A stretch of 64,000 bases of DNA from UBA9926 sp023261215. GTDB lineage: Bacteria > Pseudomonadota > Gammaproteobacteria > Pseudomonadales > Azotimanducaceae. Where the stretch lies: assembly GCA_038136035.1 (NCBI GenBank), contig JAYPYV010000012.1, positions 1 through 64,000 of the forward strand, given 5' to 3'. The notes below the pieces were generated by a model. It was not told the origin of the DNA. It saw nothing but the letters and a program-made list of their open reading frames with translations, and did not search any database. The translations under genes were made by a program, and so were the position numbers. Positions 1-8,594 of this stretch are shown here, in pieces (positions within the stretch are counted from its first letter, which is position 1; each line of letters opens with the position of its first letter).

Positions 1-305
1 TCGGACAACGCTTCGTCGACTGACTCCCCACAGACCCAGCCTTCCTCTGTCCCATCGCTCATACAGATGAGCCGTTGCTTCTCCTCGCCTGATCGCTTTG
101 GCTTTTCCTTTGCGCATGCCACGTTTAACTCAGACGCAGGATCGTCTGGACCACACGCCAGGTCTCGCTTAAACCACTGAAACGGGTTCATCCAGCTACA
201 CCCGCTCACGGTTAAGGCCGCCGTCAGGCTCGCTATTTTCAGAAAATCGCGCGTGATTCGGAGGGAGGTCATCGTCATGCGACGTGTGTGAGGACGAAAA
301 GCCAT
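1..305 (-). CDS. Putative lipoprotein, partial (C-terminus beyond window)
   Basis: Reading the minus strand from the ATG at 305-303 gives an open frame of 101 codons that runs off the left edge. The N-terminus is basic, then hydrophobic, and ends in a lipobox-like LTVSGC at residues 32-37, so it is probably an outer-membrane or periplasmic lipoprotein. The mature part is short, charged and cysteine-rich (four further Cys are visible). It begins 3 bases after the stop of the PLP enzyme and is the third gene of that minus-strand operon. In-frame ATGs at codons 10 and 12 are alternative starts. I do not recognise the family. Confidence 0.6.
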   Translation of the reverse strand, partial: MAFRPHTRRMTMTSLRITRDFLKIASLTAALTVSGCSWMNPFQWFKRDLACGPDDPASELNVACAKEKPKRSGEEKQRLICMSDGTEEGWVCGESVDEALS

Positions 306-308
306 ACG

Positions 309-1304
309 CTAACCATTCATTCTGAGCTCGCCAATGAGCTCATTAGATTGAGCCATAAGCCCGAACAGGCCGCCGGTATGCACGAAAATGACGTCGTCCT
401 CTTCGATAAGGCCCTCTTTCATGCGCTGGAGCATGCCAAAGAAGGCTTTTCCTGAATAAACGGGGTCTAGGAAGAGGCCTTCTTGCTTCGCCAACGAATG
501 GATTAACTGAAAGATCTCGGGGCCGGCTCGCCCGTAGCCGGGGGCAATAAAGCGATCATCGAAGTTTGCGTTGGGTAGGGCCACGGAAATCTCATAATCC
601 TTTGCCCATTGGGCGAGGTCGGAAGAAACCTTTTCATCGAAATAGGGCTTGTCATCACTCACCAGTATTCCTGAAGCGCTGCAAAAATGAGATAACTCGT
701 GAATGGCAATACCCGCCAAGATCCCGGCATAGGTCCCACCAGAGCCTACTGCAGAAACGACATGCGCCGCCTCAATGCCAGCATCTTGAAGATCTTGCTT
801 TAACTCGCCCATCATCCGCGCGTAACCCCAAACGCCGAGAGAATTACTCCCGCCTATGGGGATGCTATAAGGCGTCTGCGATTGCGCCGTCAGCGACGTC
901 TCAAGCAATTGAAATACGTCAGGTAGTTGTCGCCAAGTCTCTGTATCGACAAAGTGACAGTGAGCGCCAACAAGCTCGCTAAGTAGTAAATTGCCGTCAG
1001 GTGCTGCCGGTTGGGTACCGCGAAGAATCAATTCACTCTGAAGGCCCAAGGTCGATGCTGCAATCGCCGTGGCGCGACAATGGTTACTTTGCACTGCACC
1101 CGCCGTGATCACATGTGTCGCGCCGTTATTGAGTGCATCGGCCAATAGATATTCGAGTTTGCGAATTTTGTTCCCAGAACAACTATGGTGCGTCAAATCA
1201 TCACGTTTGACCCAAATATTTCGGCCAAGGTCTCGACTCAATCGATCGAGGCGCTGCAGTGGCGTGGGTAGCTGGGCCAGTGAAATACGGGATGGCTCAC
1301 GCAT
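309..1304 (-). CDS. PLP-dependent D-cysteine desulfhydrase / ACC deaminase family protein
   Basis: A 331-residue fold-type II PLP enzyme. The segment SGNKIRKLEYL near residue 43 carries the PLP-binding lysine, and AGAVQSNHCRATA near residue 69 is the usual substrate-loop motif of the ACC deaminase/D-cysteine desulfhydrase family. IPIGGSNSLG and VSAVGSGGTYAG are the phosphate-binding glycine-rich segments. Such enzymes degrade D-cysteine, or related amino acids such as 1-aminocyclopropane-1-carboxylate, to a 2-oxoacid and ammonia. The substrate cannot be fixed from sequence alone. The start overlaps the end of the upstream thioesterase by 8 bases and the lipoprotein gene follows after 3 bases, so all three are probably one operon. 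Confidence 0.85.
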   Translation of the reverse strand: MREPSRISLAQLPTPLQRLDRLSRDLGRNIWVKRDDLTHHSCSGNKIRKLEYLLADALNNGATHVITAGAVQSNHCRATAIAASTLGLQSELILRGTQPAAPDGNLLLSELVGAHCHFVDTETWRQLPDVFQLLETSLTAQSQTPYSIPIGGSNSLGVWGYARMMGELKQDLQDAGIEAAHVVSAVGSGGTYAGILAGIAIHELSHFCSASGILVSDDKPYFDEKVSSDLAQWAKDYEISVALPNANFDDRFIAPGYGRAGPEIFQLIHSLAKQEGLFLDPVYSGKAFFGMLQRMKEGLIEEDDVIFVHTGGLFGLMAQSNELIGELRMNG

Positions 1305-1773
1305 CGTCGTTCAGCCGAATGACGTAGCGGGCATCGACTTGCATTGCGACGGCATCTTCTAAACCGTCATGGACGAGAGCCGTCACTCTCATGCTTTTGG
1401 ATCCTTTTTCAATAAGTTGCGACCGCAAATCCAAAAAATTATCGGGCAAGCCACAGCGGACCCTGAGGCTTGTGTATACGGGGGCGAGGAACTTCGACTC
1501 CGCTTCCGCGACCACGACATTGCCCGATCGGCCCAAATGACCCAGTTGCAATTGCAACAAACCCCAGCCAGCCAGCGCGCAACCCGCCAAGAGACTGCCA
1601 CCAAAGGCAGAGGATTGATGGTTGATATTGGGTGCGAGGGGCGCTTGAAGCTCCAGTGTCGCACCGTCGTAATGACTGACGCTCAGTCCCATCTGAACGC
1701 TGATGGGGATCAGTTGATGCATCACCGCCTCGAGCTCGGGGCCGGTTCGCACACTTATGCTGGGCGCGACCAC
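1297..1773 (-). CDS. Putative hotdog thioesterase (YiiD C-terminal-domain type)
   Basis: A 158-residue protein with the hotdog pattern of the YiiD_C thioesterase domain: a hydrophobic strand, NINHQSSAFGGSLLAGCALAGWGLLQ around residues 50-75, then VVAEAESKFLAPVYTSLRVRC. It stands alone, without the acetyltransferase domain seen in E. coli YiiD. A role in acyl-CoA or acyl-thioester hydrolysis is inferred from the family. It is first in the minus-strand operon with the PLP enzyme, and its start lies about 65 bases from the chosen start of apbE on the other strand, so the two share a divergent promoter region. Confidence 0.75.
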   Translation of the reverse strand: MVAPSISVRTGPELEAVMHQLIPISVQMGLSVSHYDGATLELQAPLAPNINHQSSAFGGSLLAGCALAGWGLLQLQLGHLGRSGNVVVAEAESKFLAPVYTSLRVRCGLPDNFLDLRSQLIEKGSKSMRVTALVHDGLEDAVAMQVDARYVIRLNDDA

Positions 1774-1837
1774 ATGACATTCTCTTTCCTTGGTGACGCT
1801 ATACTATCAGGGAACCCTGGTAGGTGCCGCAAAAGAG

Positions 1838-2896
1838 ATGATGGAAGGAGCGCTCGATGAGCTTAGGCGGCCTCAACGGCTTTTTCAGCTTGCCCTATTG
1901 CTCAGTAGTTTGTGGCTCTGGAGCTGCGAGCAAGCACAGACGCGATCGGTTTTTAATGGCAGAACCATGGGCACCACTTACGAAATCACGTTGGCGACAG
2001 AAGCGCCTTTGCCGATGGAGCGTAGGCGTGAGTTAGGCGACGAGATTGAGAATAAACTTATTTATATCAATAAGTTAATGTCCACATATGATCCTGAGTC
2101 GGAATTAAGCACCTTTAACGAGCAGCCACCAGGTACCTGCGTCAGGCTGGCGTTAGAGACCTTTGAGGTCATGAGCCAATCAAAGACCTTATTTGAACGC
2201 ACGTCAGGGGCTTTCGATCCAACCGTCGGCCCCTTGGTTGAGCTTTGGGGATTTGGCGCCCAAACCCAGCGGCGTGAGGTGCCCGCACCCGAGGCGATTG
2301 AGGCGTCCAGGGCGCGCGTCGGTTTTGATGCGCTTGACTTGAACTGTGTTGAGCGAGGCGTGCTTAAACGTTTGATGAGAGCGGTTGATTTTTCCGCAAT
2401 CGCCAAGGGCTTCGCCGTGGATACGCTGTCCGATCTGTTGAGTGATTCAGGCTATCCGAATCATCTAGTAGAAGTCGGGGGCGAATTGAGGGCTCAGGGA
2501 AGGGCGCCTTCGGGTCAGCCCTGGCGGGTTGCCATTGAGCGACCGAGCATTGCTGCGAGAGATCTCTACGCTGTGGTGCCTCTGAGCAATCTCGCTATGG
2601 CGACGTCTGGAGACTACCGGAATTTCTTTACAGAAGAAGGCATTCGTTATTCTCATACCATTGATCCTAGAACCGGGTATCCCGTGACCCACCGGCTGGC
2701 CTCAGTGACTGTCTTGCATGAGCACGCAGCGTTGGCAGATGGATGGGCCACCGCGTTGAATGTGCTTGGGCCCGAGGCAGGGCTGAAGCTCGCCCGCCAA
2801 GAGCAACTTGCGGTGCTCATGTTAGAATACGACGGTGAGGTGTTTAAGGAGCTCACCACGCCCAATTTTGATGCCATCCTCGGCAAGCATCGTTGA
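1838..2896 (+). CDS. apbE: FAD:protein FMN transferase
   Basis: ApbE covalently attaches FMN to threonine residues of redox proteins such as the NqrB/NqrC subunits of Na+-translocating NADH:quinone reductase. The family signatures are present in order: RTMGTTYEI, FDPTVGPLVELWGFG, DFSAIAKGFAVD, ATSGDYRNF, HTIDPRTGYPV and the metal-binding ADGWATALNVLG. A hydrophobic stretch ending in LWLWSC near residue 30 is a lipoprotein-type signal, placing it in the periplasm. The open frame extends upstream to 1790, but the tandem ATGs at 1838/1841 leave room for a divergent promoter and give a better signal peptide. The nqrM gene downstream supports the Nqr link; the nqr genes themselves are not in the window. 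Confidence 0.93.
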   Translation: MMEGALDELRRPQRLFQLALLLSSLWLWSCEQAQTRSVFNGRTMGTTYEITLATEAPLPMERRRELGDEIENKLIYINKLMSTYDPESELSTFNEQPPGTCVRLALETFEVMSQSKTLFERTSGAFDPTVGPLVELWGFGAQTQRREVPAPEAIEASRARVGFDALDLNCVERGVLKRLMRAVDFSAIAKGFAVDTLSDLLSDSGYPNHLVEVGGELRAQGRAPSGQPWRVAIERPSIAARDLYAVVPLSNLAMATSGDYRNFFTEEGIRYSHTIDPRTGYPVTHRLASVTVLHEHAALADGWATALNVLGPEAGLKLARQEQLAVLMLEYDGEVFKELTTPNFDAILGKHR

Positions 2897-3147
2897 GCAG
2901 TAGGGCTCGCGCTCGGAAGCGCTCGGTCGCCTTCAAGCGTGTTAGGCAACGCGATAAAAAACACGACAAAAAGTTGAAGATAAATAGAGGCGAGCGGTTT
3001 TTATTGAGTGTTGAGGAACTGGCAAAACACTCGGGCGGCTTTGGTCATGAAGTCCATTGCCGGATTCCAGAAGCGGATGTTGTCCTCATATCACCGTCAG
3101 GATTCCCGCTTTTGCGTGAACAATGGGTAAAGCGTTTTAAGGCGTAG
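2893..3147 (+). CDS. Small basic hypothetical protein between apbE and nqrM
   Basis: An open frame of 84 residues starting with a TTG that overlaps the apbE stop (TTGA). The first 30 residues are very basic (Arg/Lys-rich), followed by a more typical soluble segment ending LREQWVKRFKA. It fills the space between apbE and nqrM on the same strand with no in-frame ATG, so a coupled TTG start is the only obvious option. I do not recognise the family. It may be a real coupled small gene or simply an open frame in a spacer. Confidence 0.4.
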   Translation: MSSRARARKRSVAFKRVRQRDKKHDKKLKINRGERFLLSVEELAKHSGGFGHEVHCRIPEADVVLISPSGFPLLREQWVKRFKA

Positions 3148-3199
3148 GCTTAAGCCGCCAGCGATTTCGATACCAGAACACAAGTTGGAACCGATTCTT

Positions 3200-3445
3200 A
3201 TGGTTGAATTTCTAGTCACTTTTGGCTTCTTCCTGGTGATGGTTTTCGCAATGGCCATCGGTGTTCTGCGCGGTCGCGCGCCTATCTCGGGTACCTGTGG
3301 TGGCCTCAATCAAATGGGCGCAGGTGGAACCTGTGAGATTTGCGGGGGGCGACCTGAAGCTTGCCGGGAACTAGATCCGCTGGGCCAAGAGCAGAGTTTG
3401 CCAAAAAAGCCACACATCACTGACGCGTCAAAGAGCGCGTTTTAG
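3200..3445 (+). CDS. nqrM: Na+-NQR maturation protein NqrM (DUF539)
   Basis: An 81-residue protein with one N-terminal membrane helix (about residues 4-22, ending FAMAIGVLRGR), followed by ISGTCGGLNQ and a second cysteine cluster GGTCEICGG. This cysteine pattern after a single helix is characteristic of NqrM, which helps install the Fe-Cys4 centre between NqrD and NqrE. I chose the ATG at 3200 over the upstream TTG at 3185 because the family starts directly with the hydrophobic helix. It lies downstream of apbE, its usual neighbour, which implies that the organism has a Na+-NQR encoded elsewhere. Confidence 0.9.
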   Translation: MVEFLVTFGFFLVMVFAMAIGVLRGRAPISGTCGGLNQMGAGGTCEICGGRPEACRELDPLGQEQSLPKKPHITDASKSAF

Positions 3446-3570
3446 AACCGATTTCTTAGGTGGGTGCTATGCGCTGCGGCGAGTGGAATCCTCTAGAACG
3501 TGGAAGCCGAGTTAAAGCAGCGAGCGCCACTCTCGAACGGTGTACTAACCGCTGAGATTGCAGAGCGCCT

Positions 3571-4677
3571 TTATCGAGTCCAAATCGAGATTCGCTCCTC
3601 ATAAAATTCGTGGCAACGTGCCATATCTTCAAGGAAAGGTTCGAGTTCGCTCATCAGCAGCGCTTGCGGACCATCAACCAAAGCTTCCGCGGGGTTGGGG
3701 TGGAAATCCACTAAAACCATGTTGGCACCCGCGACAACGCCCTGTGCTGCAGCATGCGCGATTTCTAGAATGCCTTCGGGTGATCGTCCACGATCGCCCA
3801 CAGAGTGAGACGGATCAACGCAAATCGGCATTCGAGTCAGACGTTTGACCAGCGGCACTTGAGCGAAATCAACTAGATTTCGATGGGGCGCGGCACCCTC
3901 GGTTTTCATTCCTCGCAAGCAAAAAATGACGTTGGAATTACCCTCGCTGGCCAGATATTCCGCGGCGTTGAGCGATTCATTCAAGGACACACCGAATCCT
4001 CGTTTGAAGAGAATGGGAAATCTCGATTGGCGGCCAACACTCTTCAGCAACTCAAAGTTCTGAGTATTTCGTGTGCCGATCTGGAGCATCACGCCGGTCG
4101 GGTTACCGGTTAGCTCGAGCGCCGATTCGATTTCATTGATGTGATCCTCATGGGTGATTTCCATGGCGACGACCTTGATGTCGTATTTGCCAGCAAGCTC
4201 AAACACATAAGGAAGACACTCGGCGCCATGACCCTGGAAGGCATAAGGGTTGGTTCTGGGCTTATAGGCCCCCATCCGAGTGCACTGTTGGCCTGCAGCT
4301 TTCAGTGCGCGCATCATGTGTTCAACATGTTCTCGATGATCAACGGCGCATAAGCCTGCAAAGACATGGAAGCTCGATTGATTGAACTGGAGACCCTGAT
4401 ATTCAAAGCCTGAGCGTCTGGAGGGATCGGCGTGACGACCTAGAATTCGATACTCTTCGGAGACACGAATGACTCGATCAACGGCCTCGAATCCGGCCAT
4501 GACTGAGGTGTCGAGCGTTGACGTCGCCCCAAGCAAATAGAGTTCCGTTAAGCGCCGCTCTTCGCCTTGAATGACGTGGGACTGCACTCTGATCCCAGGT
4601 AGCCCTTCTAAATATTGGACCAGCGTCTGATATGCGGCATCGCTGGGAGTAACCGAAGGATTGAGAATCAGAATCAT
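3571..4677 (-). CDS. aroF: 3-deoxy-7-phosphoheptulonate synthase (DAHP synthase), type I-beta
   Basis: Condenses phosphoenolpyruvate and erythrose-4-phosphate, the first step of the shikimate pathway. The 368-residue protein has an N-terminal ferredoxin-like (ACT-resembling) region of about 75 residues, then a KDO8PS-like barrel. Barrel motifs include YKPRTNPYAFQG (phosphate and PEP binding), QIGTRNTQNFELLK, PILFKRGFG and the metal-binding ICVDPSHSVGDR with DFHPNPAEALVDG near the end. This is the KDO8PS-related I-beta form rather than the larger AroG/F/H enzymes of enterics. It is monocistronic here. The N-terminal domain is where aromatic end products usually act in this subfamily. Confidence 0.87.
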   Translation of the reverse strand: MILILNPSVTPSDAAYQTLVQYLEGLPGIRVQSHVIQGEERRLTELYLLGATSTLDTSVMAGFEAVDRVIRVSEEYRILGRHADPSRRSGFEYQGLQFNQSSFHVFAGLCAVDHREHVEHMMRALKAAGQQCTRMGAYKPRTNPYAFQGHGAECLPYVFELAGKYDIKVVAMEITHEDHINEIESALELTGNPTGVMLQIGTRNTQNFELLKSVGRQSRFPILFKRGFGVSLNESLNAAEYLASEGNSNVIFCLRGMKTEGAAPHRNLVDFAQVPLVKRLTRMPICVDPSHSVGDRGRSPEGILEIAHAAAQGVVAGANMVLVDFHPNPAEALVDGPQALLMSELEPFLEDMARCHEFYEERISIWTR

Positions 4678-4724
4678 ATAAAGGCCTCAAATGTGCGACT
4701 CAAGTGTGCAAAAGGAGAGACGAA

Positions 4725-5300
4725 TCATTCAGATGGATTGGCCGATCGAAGCCTCAGCTGCCTAGCCCGAACAAATTGCTGCCAACGCTTTTGCTCTGCA
4801 ACATCCTGCGTCAATTCAATACCCACGATGCTCATCGTGCTCGTACGCTCATTACAATGCCTGACCTCGCCAACTGCAAGATGAAGCAGCGAATCCTGAC
4901 TGTCGAATAACATGGCCGCAACGCGTTGCCCAACGGAGAAAGCGGCAGGCGACTCAAAAGCCAGTCCGCCTTCACTGAGTTCACGCACTTGGCACTGCCA
5001 ATCGTGCAGCTTGTCAAACTCGGCTTCAATGAGCCCATTAGCCAGCTCTAAGACTTGATCTGCCAATTCAAGATACGAGTGGGTATGTTGATGCAGGCGC
5101 TTTGCTGTTTGTGCTTGGTCGAGGCATGCCTGTCGCACACGCACGGCTTTGGAGAGTGCAGGGTGGCCGATGTGCGTTGAAAATGCTGTGTAGGCTGCCC
5201 CGGGCTCTGCGCTCAGCCCATCCAATGGCATAATGAAAGCCTGTAGAGCATCTTCGAAACGAAAATAGTCTCGCTTTTGATCGATGAGTGCGGAGGTCAT
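4725..5300 (-). CDS. PilZ-like domain protein with a helical insertion
   Basis: A 191-residue cytosolic protein. RDYFR at residues 10-14 resembles the RxxxR half of a c-di-GMP-binding PilZ site, and ELSEGG at 107-112 resembles the (D/N)xSxxG half, followed by strands (QRVAAMLF, VGEVRHC, SIVGIELT) that fit a PilZ barrel. The two halves are separated by about 90 residues of mainly helical sequence instead of the usual short linker. Glu replaces the usual Asp/Asn at the first position of the second motif. Binding of c-di-GMP is therefore plausible but unproven. It is divergent from lolC. Confidence 0.6.
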   Translation of the reverse strand: MTSALIDQKRDYFRFEDALQAFIMPLDGLSAEPGAAYTAFSTHIGHPALSKAVRVRQACLDQAQTAKRLHQHTHSYLELADQVLELANGLIEAEFDKLHDWQCQVRELSEGGLAFESPAAFSVGQRVAAMLFDSQDSLLHLAVGEVRHCNERTSTMSIVGIELTQDVAEQKRWQQFVRARQLRLRSANPSE

Positions 5301-5369
5301 GAAGGGCCTTTAAGCGTCCTAGCGGTAGATTGACGGTCACTCAGAATTCTAGCGGATCTCAAAGCCGAG

Positions 5370-6698
5370 ATGAACGAGGATCCCTTTACGCTCGAATTCA
5401 AGGTGCTGAAGTTGACGAGACTGAAAACCATCCCCGCGCAAAACAAAGGCGCCTATTTTGTCTCGCGTCATTGGTTGCTTGAGCTTGGGATGATCTTCGC
5501 GTCACGAAAGCAATCCTTCGCATCCGGACTGACTGCGCTCAAAATTCCGCTGCTTGGCTTGTCCGTCTCGGTCGCGATTTTGTTCGCCTCACTCGCTGTG
5601 GTGAACGGCTTTGACCTCGCCATGCGAGAAAGGGTCTTGTCTCGAGTGCCGCACGTACTGCTGACCCCTGCATTCGACTCAGCGCTCCCAGACCATTGGC
5701 GAACGTGGTTTGAAGCAGACCCGCTCGTGATGTCGGCAACGCCTCTCGTAGAAGTGCCCGTCCTTTTGATCAGCGAGCAACAAGTTGTCCCGGTGAGCAT
5801 CCAAGGATTCAATATCCAGGCTGGCTCGAAGGATCATGCGTTTGCAGACGACTTGACCGAGGGTACGTTCAACCAACTAGGAGAAGGAAAGTATCAGATC
5901 GCAATGAGCGAGCAACTCGCGAGTGAACTCGATGTTGGCGTGGGCGACCAGGTCTCGGCTGTGCTGCCAGAACTGAGGCCCGGACTCATTCAAGCGCCAA
6001 GGCAACGGAGTTTAAGAATTGTAGCCTTGTTCAATTCGCAGTCTGACCTGGATGAAAAATTGGCGTTGACTTCCATCGAAACGGCCAGACGATTGGGCGG
6101 CTTCCAGGTCAAAGAGGCGCTAAGCCTTAGCCTGAACGAACTGTTTTCCGGCGAAGCGCTCGTCGAACGCATTCAATCTAATCCAGAAATGCCAATCATG
6201 CGCATATCTCTCTGGCAGCATCGATATGGCAGTCTCTACGCTGCGATTGCGCTTCAAAAGCAGATTCTGTTCGTGTTGCTGCTCCTGGTGGTATCGATTG
6301 CTGCGTTTAATTTAGGATCGCACTTTGTTGTTAGTATCGAATCAAGGCGGCGCGATATCGCCATATTGAGAACCTTGGGCGCTGAACGCCGAGAGATTCT
6401 AGTGCTGTTTTTGATTCAAGGGATGCTGCATTGCAGCCTCGCAACAGGGTTTGGCCTAGTGCTTGGACTGCTTCTTTTACCTGGATTTGTAGCGCTGCTT
6501 GACGTTGTGTCCTCGATCTTCGAGATTGATCTTTTCTCGGAGTATTTTGTTCACTATTTGCCTTACGACTATTCTGCGATGGACGCCAGTTGGGTCGCGC
6601 TGTCTGCGTTGCTTGTTGGCCTTGTCGCACACATTTACCCGTCTATTCGAGCGTCTCAGACGTCGCCCAGTATTGAGTTGAACCATGTCCGAATCTGA
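5370..6698 (+). CDS. lolC: Lipoprotein-releasing ABC transporter permease (LolC/LolE family)
   Basis: An inner-membrane permease of the Lol system, which extracts outer-membrane lipoproteins from the inner membrane and hands them to LolA. One N-terminal helix is followed by the family motif VVNGFDLAMRERVLSRVPHV, a large periplasmic domain, then three C-terminal helices (about residues 290-440). The next gene is the ATPase LolD, overlapping by 14 bases, and a second permease follows. The first 30-35 residues are not typical of the family, so translation may start later (a TTG near 5481 or the ATG at 5490). Which permease is LolC and which LolE is assigned by order only. Confidence 0.85.
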   Translation: MNEDPFTLEFKVLKLTRLKTIPAQNKGAYFVSRHWLLELGMIFASRKQSFASGLTALKIPLLGLSVSVAILFASLAVVNGFDLAMRERVLSRVPHVLLTPAFDSALPDHWRTWFEADPLVMSATPLVEVPVLLISEQQVVPVSIQGFNIQAGSKDHAFADDLTEGTFNQLGEGKYQIAMSEQLASELDVGVGDQVSAVLPELRPGLIQAPRQRSLRIVALFNSQSDLDEKLALTSIETARRLGGFQVKEALSLSLNELFSGEALVERIQSNPEMPIMRISLWQHRYGSLYAAIALQKQILFVLLLLVVSIAAFNLGSHFVVSIESRRRDIAILRTLGAERREILVLFLIQGMLHCSLATGFGLVLGLLLLPGFVALLDVVSSIFEIDLFSEYFVHYLPYDYSAMDASWVALSALLVGLVAHIYPSIRASQTSPSIELNHVRI

Positions 6699-7389
6699 TA
6701 CAAGGCACACCCAATCGCCTTCGCTCATCCAATGCGAGGATGTCTCGAAATGGTTTGAAAGCGAAGATGGTGCAAAACTCACCATACTCGAAAGCATTCG
6801 CTTAAGTATCTCCGAAGGCGAATTCGTTGCCATCGTGGGGGCGTCAGGTTCCGGCAAAAGCACATTGTTACATCTGATGGGGGGGCTCGATCGACCCTCG
6901 GGAGGGGATGTCACCTTTTGCTCGCAATCTTGGAGCGCTATGTCCGATCGCGAGAGAGCGAAGGTAAGGGCAACGGATTTAGGATTTGTTTATCAGTTCC
7001 ACCATCTGATTGGGGAGCTTACAGCACTCGAAAACATCGCACTGACGCTTCGCATCCAAGGGCAATCGAAGTCAGAGTCTGAGCGCCGCGCGCTTGAGGT
7101 GCTCGATCAGTTCAACTTAAGCGACCGATCCCGACATTATCCACACCAGCTATCCGGAGGCGAACGGCAGCGAATCGCCATTGCTCGTGCGCTGGTGCAC
7201 CATCCACGCTGTGTGCTGGCTGACGAACCGACCGGCAACTTGGATGAGGGAGCTGCAGCGACCGCTACTCATTTGCTTGTGGAAGGGTGTAAAGCGCGAG
7301 GGGCGGCGCTGGTCATAGTCACTCATAACCCGCTACTGGCGGCTCAAGCGGACCGAACGCTCACCATTTCTCAGAGCCATATTTTCTGA
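6685..7389 (+). CDS. lolD: Lipoprotein-releasing system ATP-binding protein LolD
   Basis: The ATPase of the LolCDE complex. The 234-residue protein shows Walker A GASGSGKST, the Q-loop context GFVYQFHHLIGELTALENI that is typical of LolD, signature LSGGERQRIAIARAL, Walker B CVLADEPTGNLD and an H-loop VIVTHNP. It overlaps lolC by 14 bases and shares a base with lolE (TGATG), so the three genes are translationally coupled. The LolC-D-E arrangement with two different permeases is the classical gammaproteobacterial type, not the single LolF type. Confidence 0.96.
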   Translation: MSESDTRHTQSPSLIQCEDVSKWFESEDGAKLTILESIRLSISEGEFVAIVGASGSGKSTLLHLMGGLDRPSGGDVTFCSQSWSAMSDRERAKVRATDLGFVYQFHHLIGELTALENIALTLRIQGQSKSESERRALEVLDQFNLSDRSRHYPHQLSGGERQRIAIARALVHHPRCVLADEPTGNLDEGAAATATHLLVEGCKARGAALVIVTHNPLLAAQADRTLTISQSHIF

Positions 7390-8594
7390 TGGCTTTAAAG
7401 CTCGTGATAACCCTAGGCGTGCAGCTCGTTGCTCGAGGGCTGTGGGGACGTCGATCCGAGCGATTGTCTCGATTTCTAGCTTGGACCACGGTGATTAGTT
7501 TGACCCTCGGTATTGCGGCTTTGATTATGATGACCTCGGTCATGAATGGGTTCGATATGACGCTTCGCTCGAGGTTATTGTCTATCGTGCCTCATCTCGT
7601 GGTCGATGGTCGCCAAGCACGCTCGAGCGTCATTGCCGGGACAGAATCCGCCCAGCTCACTGCCGTTTCAAGTTTTCTGAGCGCAGAGGGCATGATCATC
7701 GGCGATGAACAGTTTTACGTCAAAGTTCAAGGTGTGTCGGATCAAGATCCGATCAGGCGTTCGTTAGAAAACCAAGGAACCCTAATCGGGCGGTGGCCAG
7801 AGCCCAATTCGGGTGTTGCAGAAATTGCCATCGGTGCGCCCCTTGCGCGCAGAGCGGATTTGGTGCTCGGTGGCGATGTTTTGATCCTTTTCCCTCGTGT
7901 AGAGCGAGGGCGGCTACAACCTCTTTGGCACCGATTCAAGATCACGGGCCTTTTCTCTATGGGGGCCGAAGTGGACTATGTCACCGCGATTACAACCGTT
8001 GCAGAGATGTCGACCCTGCTGGGTGAGTCTAACCAATGGCGGCTAACGCTAAGCGACCCGACTACTGTGACCCACGTAAAAACGCAACTTCAGGTCGCAG
8101 GAATTAACCTTATTTCGTCCTGGGACGAGGACTACGCAAGTTTCTTTCGAGCGGTTAAGACAGAGAAATACATGATGGCGGCGCTTCTCGGCCTCCTTGT
8201 TCTTCTCTCGTTAATCAGTTTGCTATCCAGTGTGCAGAGAACGCTAGCAGAAAAAAGAGGCGTCGCCTCGATGCTTCAGGCCTCAGGTTTGACCAAATTC
8301 GAGATTCAATGCGTGTTTATGACCTACGGCGCTTCGCTCAGTATCTTTGCGCTTGCGCTTGGCGCGATATTGGGCAGCTTGGCCAGTATCGCACTGCCTA
8401 CTTGGATGGCATGGATAGAGTCGATCACTGGTTTCTCCGTAGTGAGGGGGAGCTACTTCACCGATCTGCCCGTCGACTTAAGATGGAATGACGTTGTTTT
8501 GATTGTTGGTGGCAGCTTCGCTGCCAGCCTCGCGACGGTTCGCTACGCTTGCCAATCGCTGTCTGGCGAGGATCTTACGGTTTGGCTCCGTTGA
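7389..8594 (+). CDS. lolE: Lipoprotein-releasing ABC transporter permease (LolE/LolC family)
   Basis: The second permease of the Lol complex, 401 residues. The N-terminal region has the family hallmark AALIMMTSVMNGFDMTLRSRLLSIVPHL, then a periplasmic domain up to about residue 260 and three C-terminal helices. Its start overlaps the lolD stop by one base. The 3' end overlaps the convergent DUF2062 gene by 20 bases, so the two transcripts terminate across each other. The LolE label rests on position after LolD. Confidence 0.88.
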   Translation: MALKLVITLGVQLVARGLWGRRSERLSRFLAWTTVISLTLGIAALIMMTSVMNGFDMTLRSRLLSIVPHLVVDGRQARSSVIAGTESAQLTAVSSFLSAEGMIIGDEQFYVKVQGVSDQDPIRRSLENQGTLIGRWPEPNSGVAEIAIGAPLARRADLVLGGDVLILFPRVERGRLQPLWHRFKITGLFSMGAEVDYVTAITTVAEMSTLLGESNQWRLTLSDPTTVTHVKTQLQVAGINLISSWDEDYASFFRAVKTEKYMMAALLGLLVLLSLISLLSSVQRTLAEKRGVASMLQASGLTKFEIQCVFMTYGASLSIFALALGAILGSLASIALPTWMAWIESITGFSVVRGSYFTDLPVDLRWNDVVLIVGGSFAASLATVRYACQSLSGEDLTVWLR

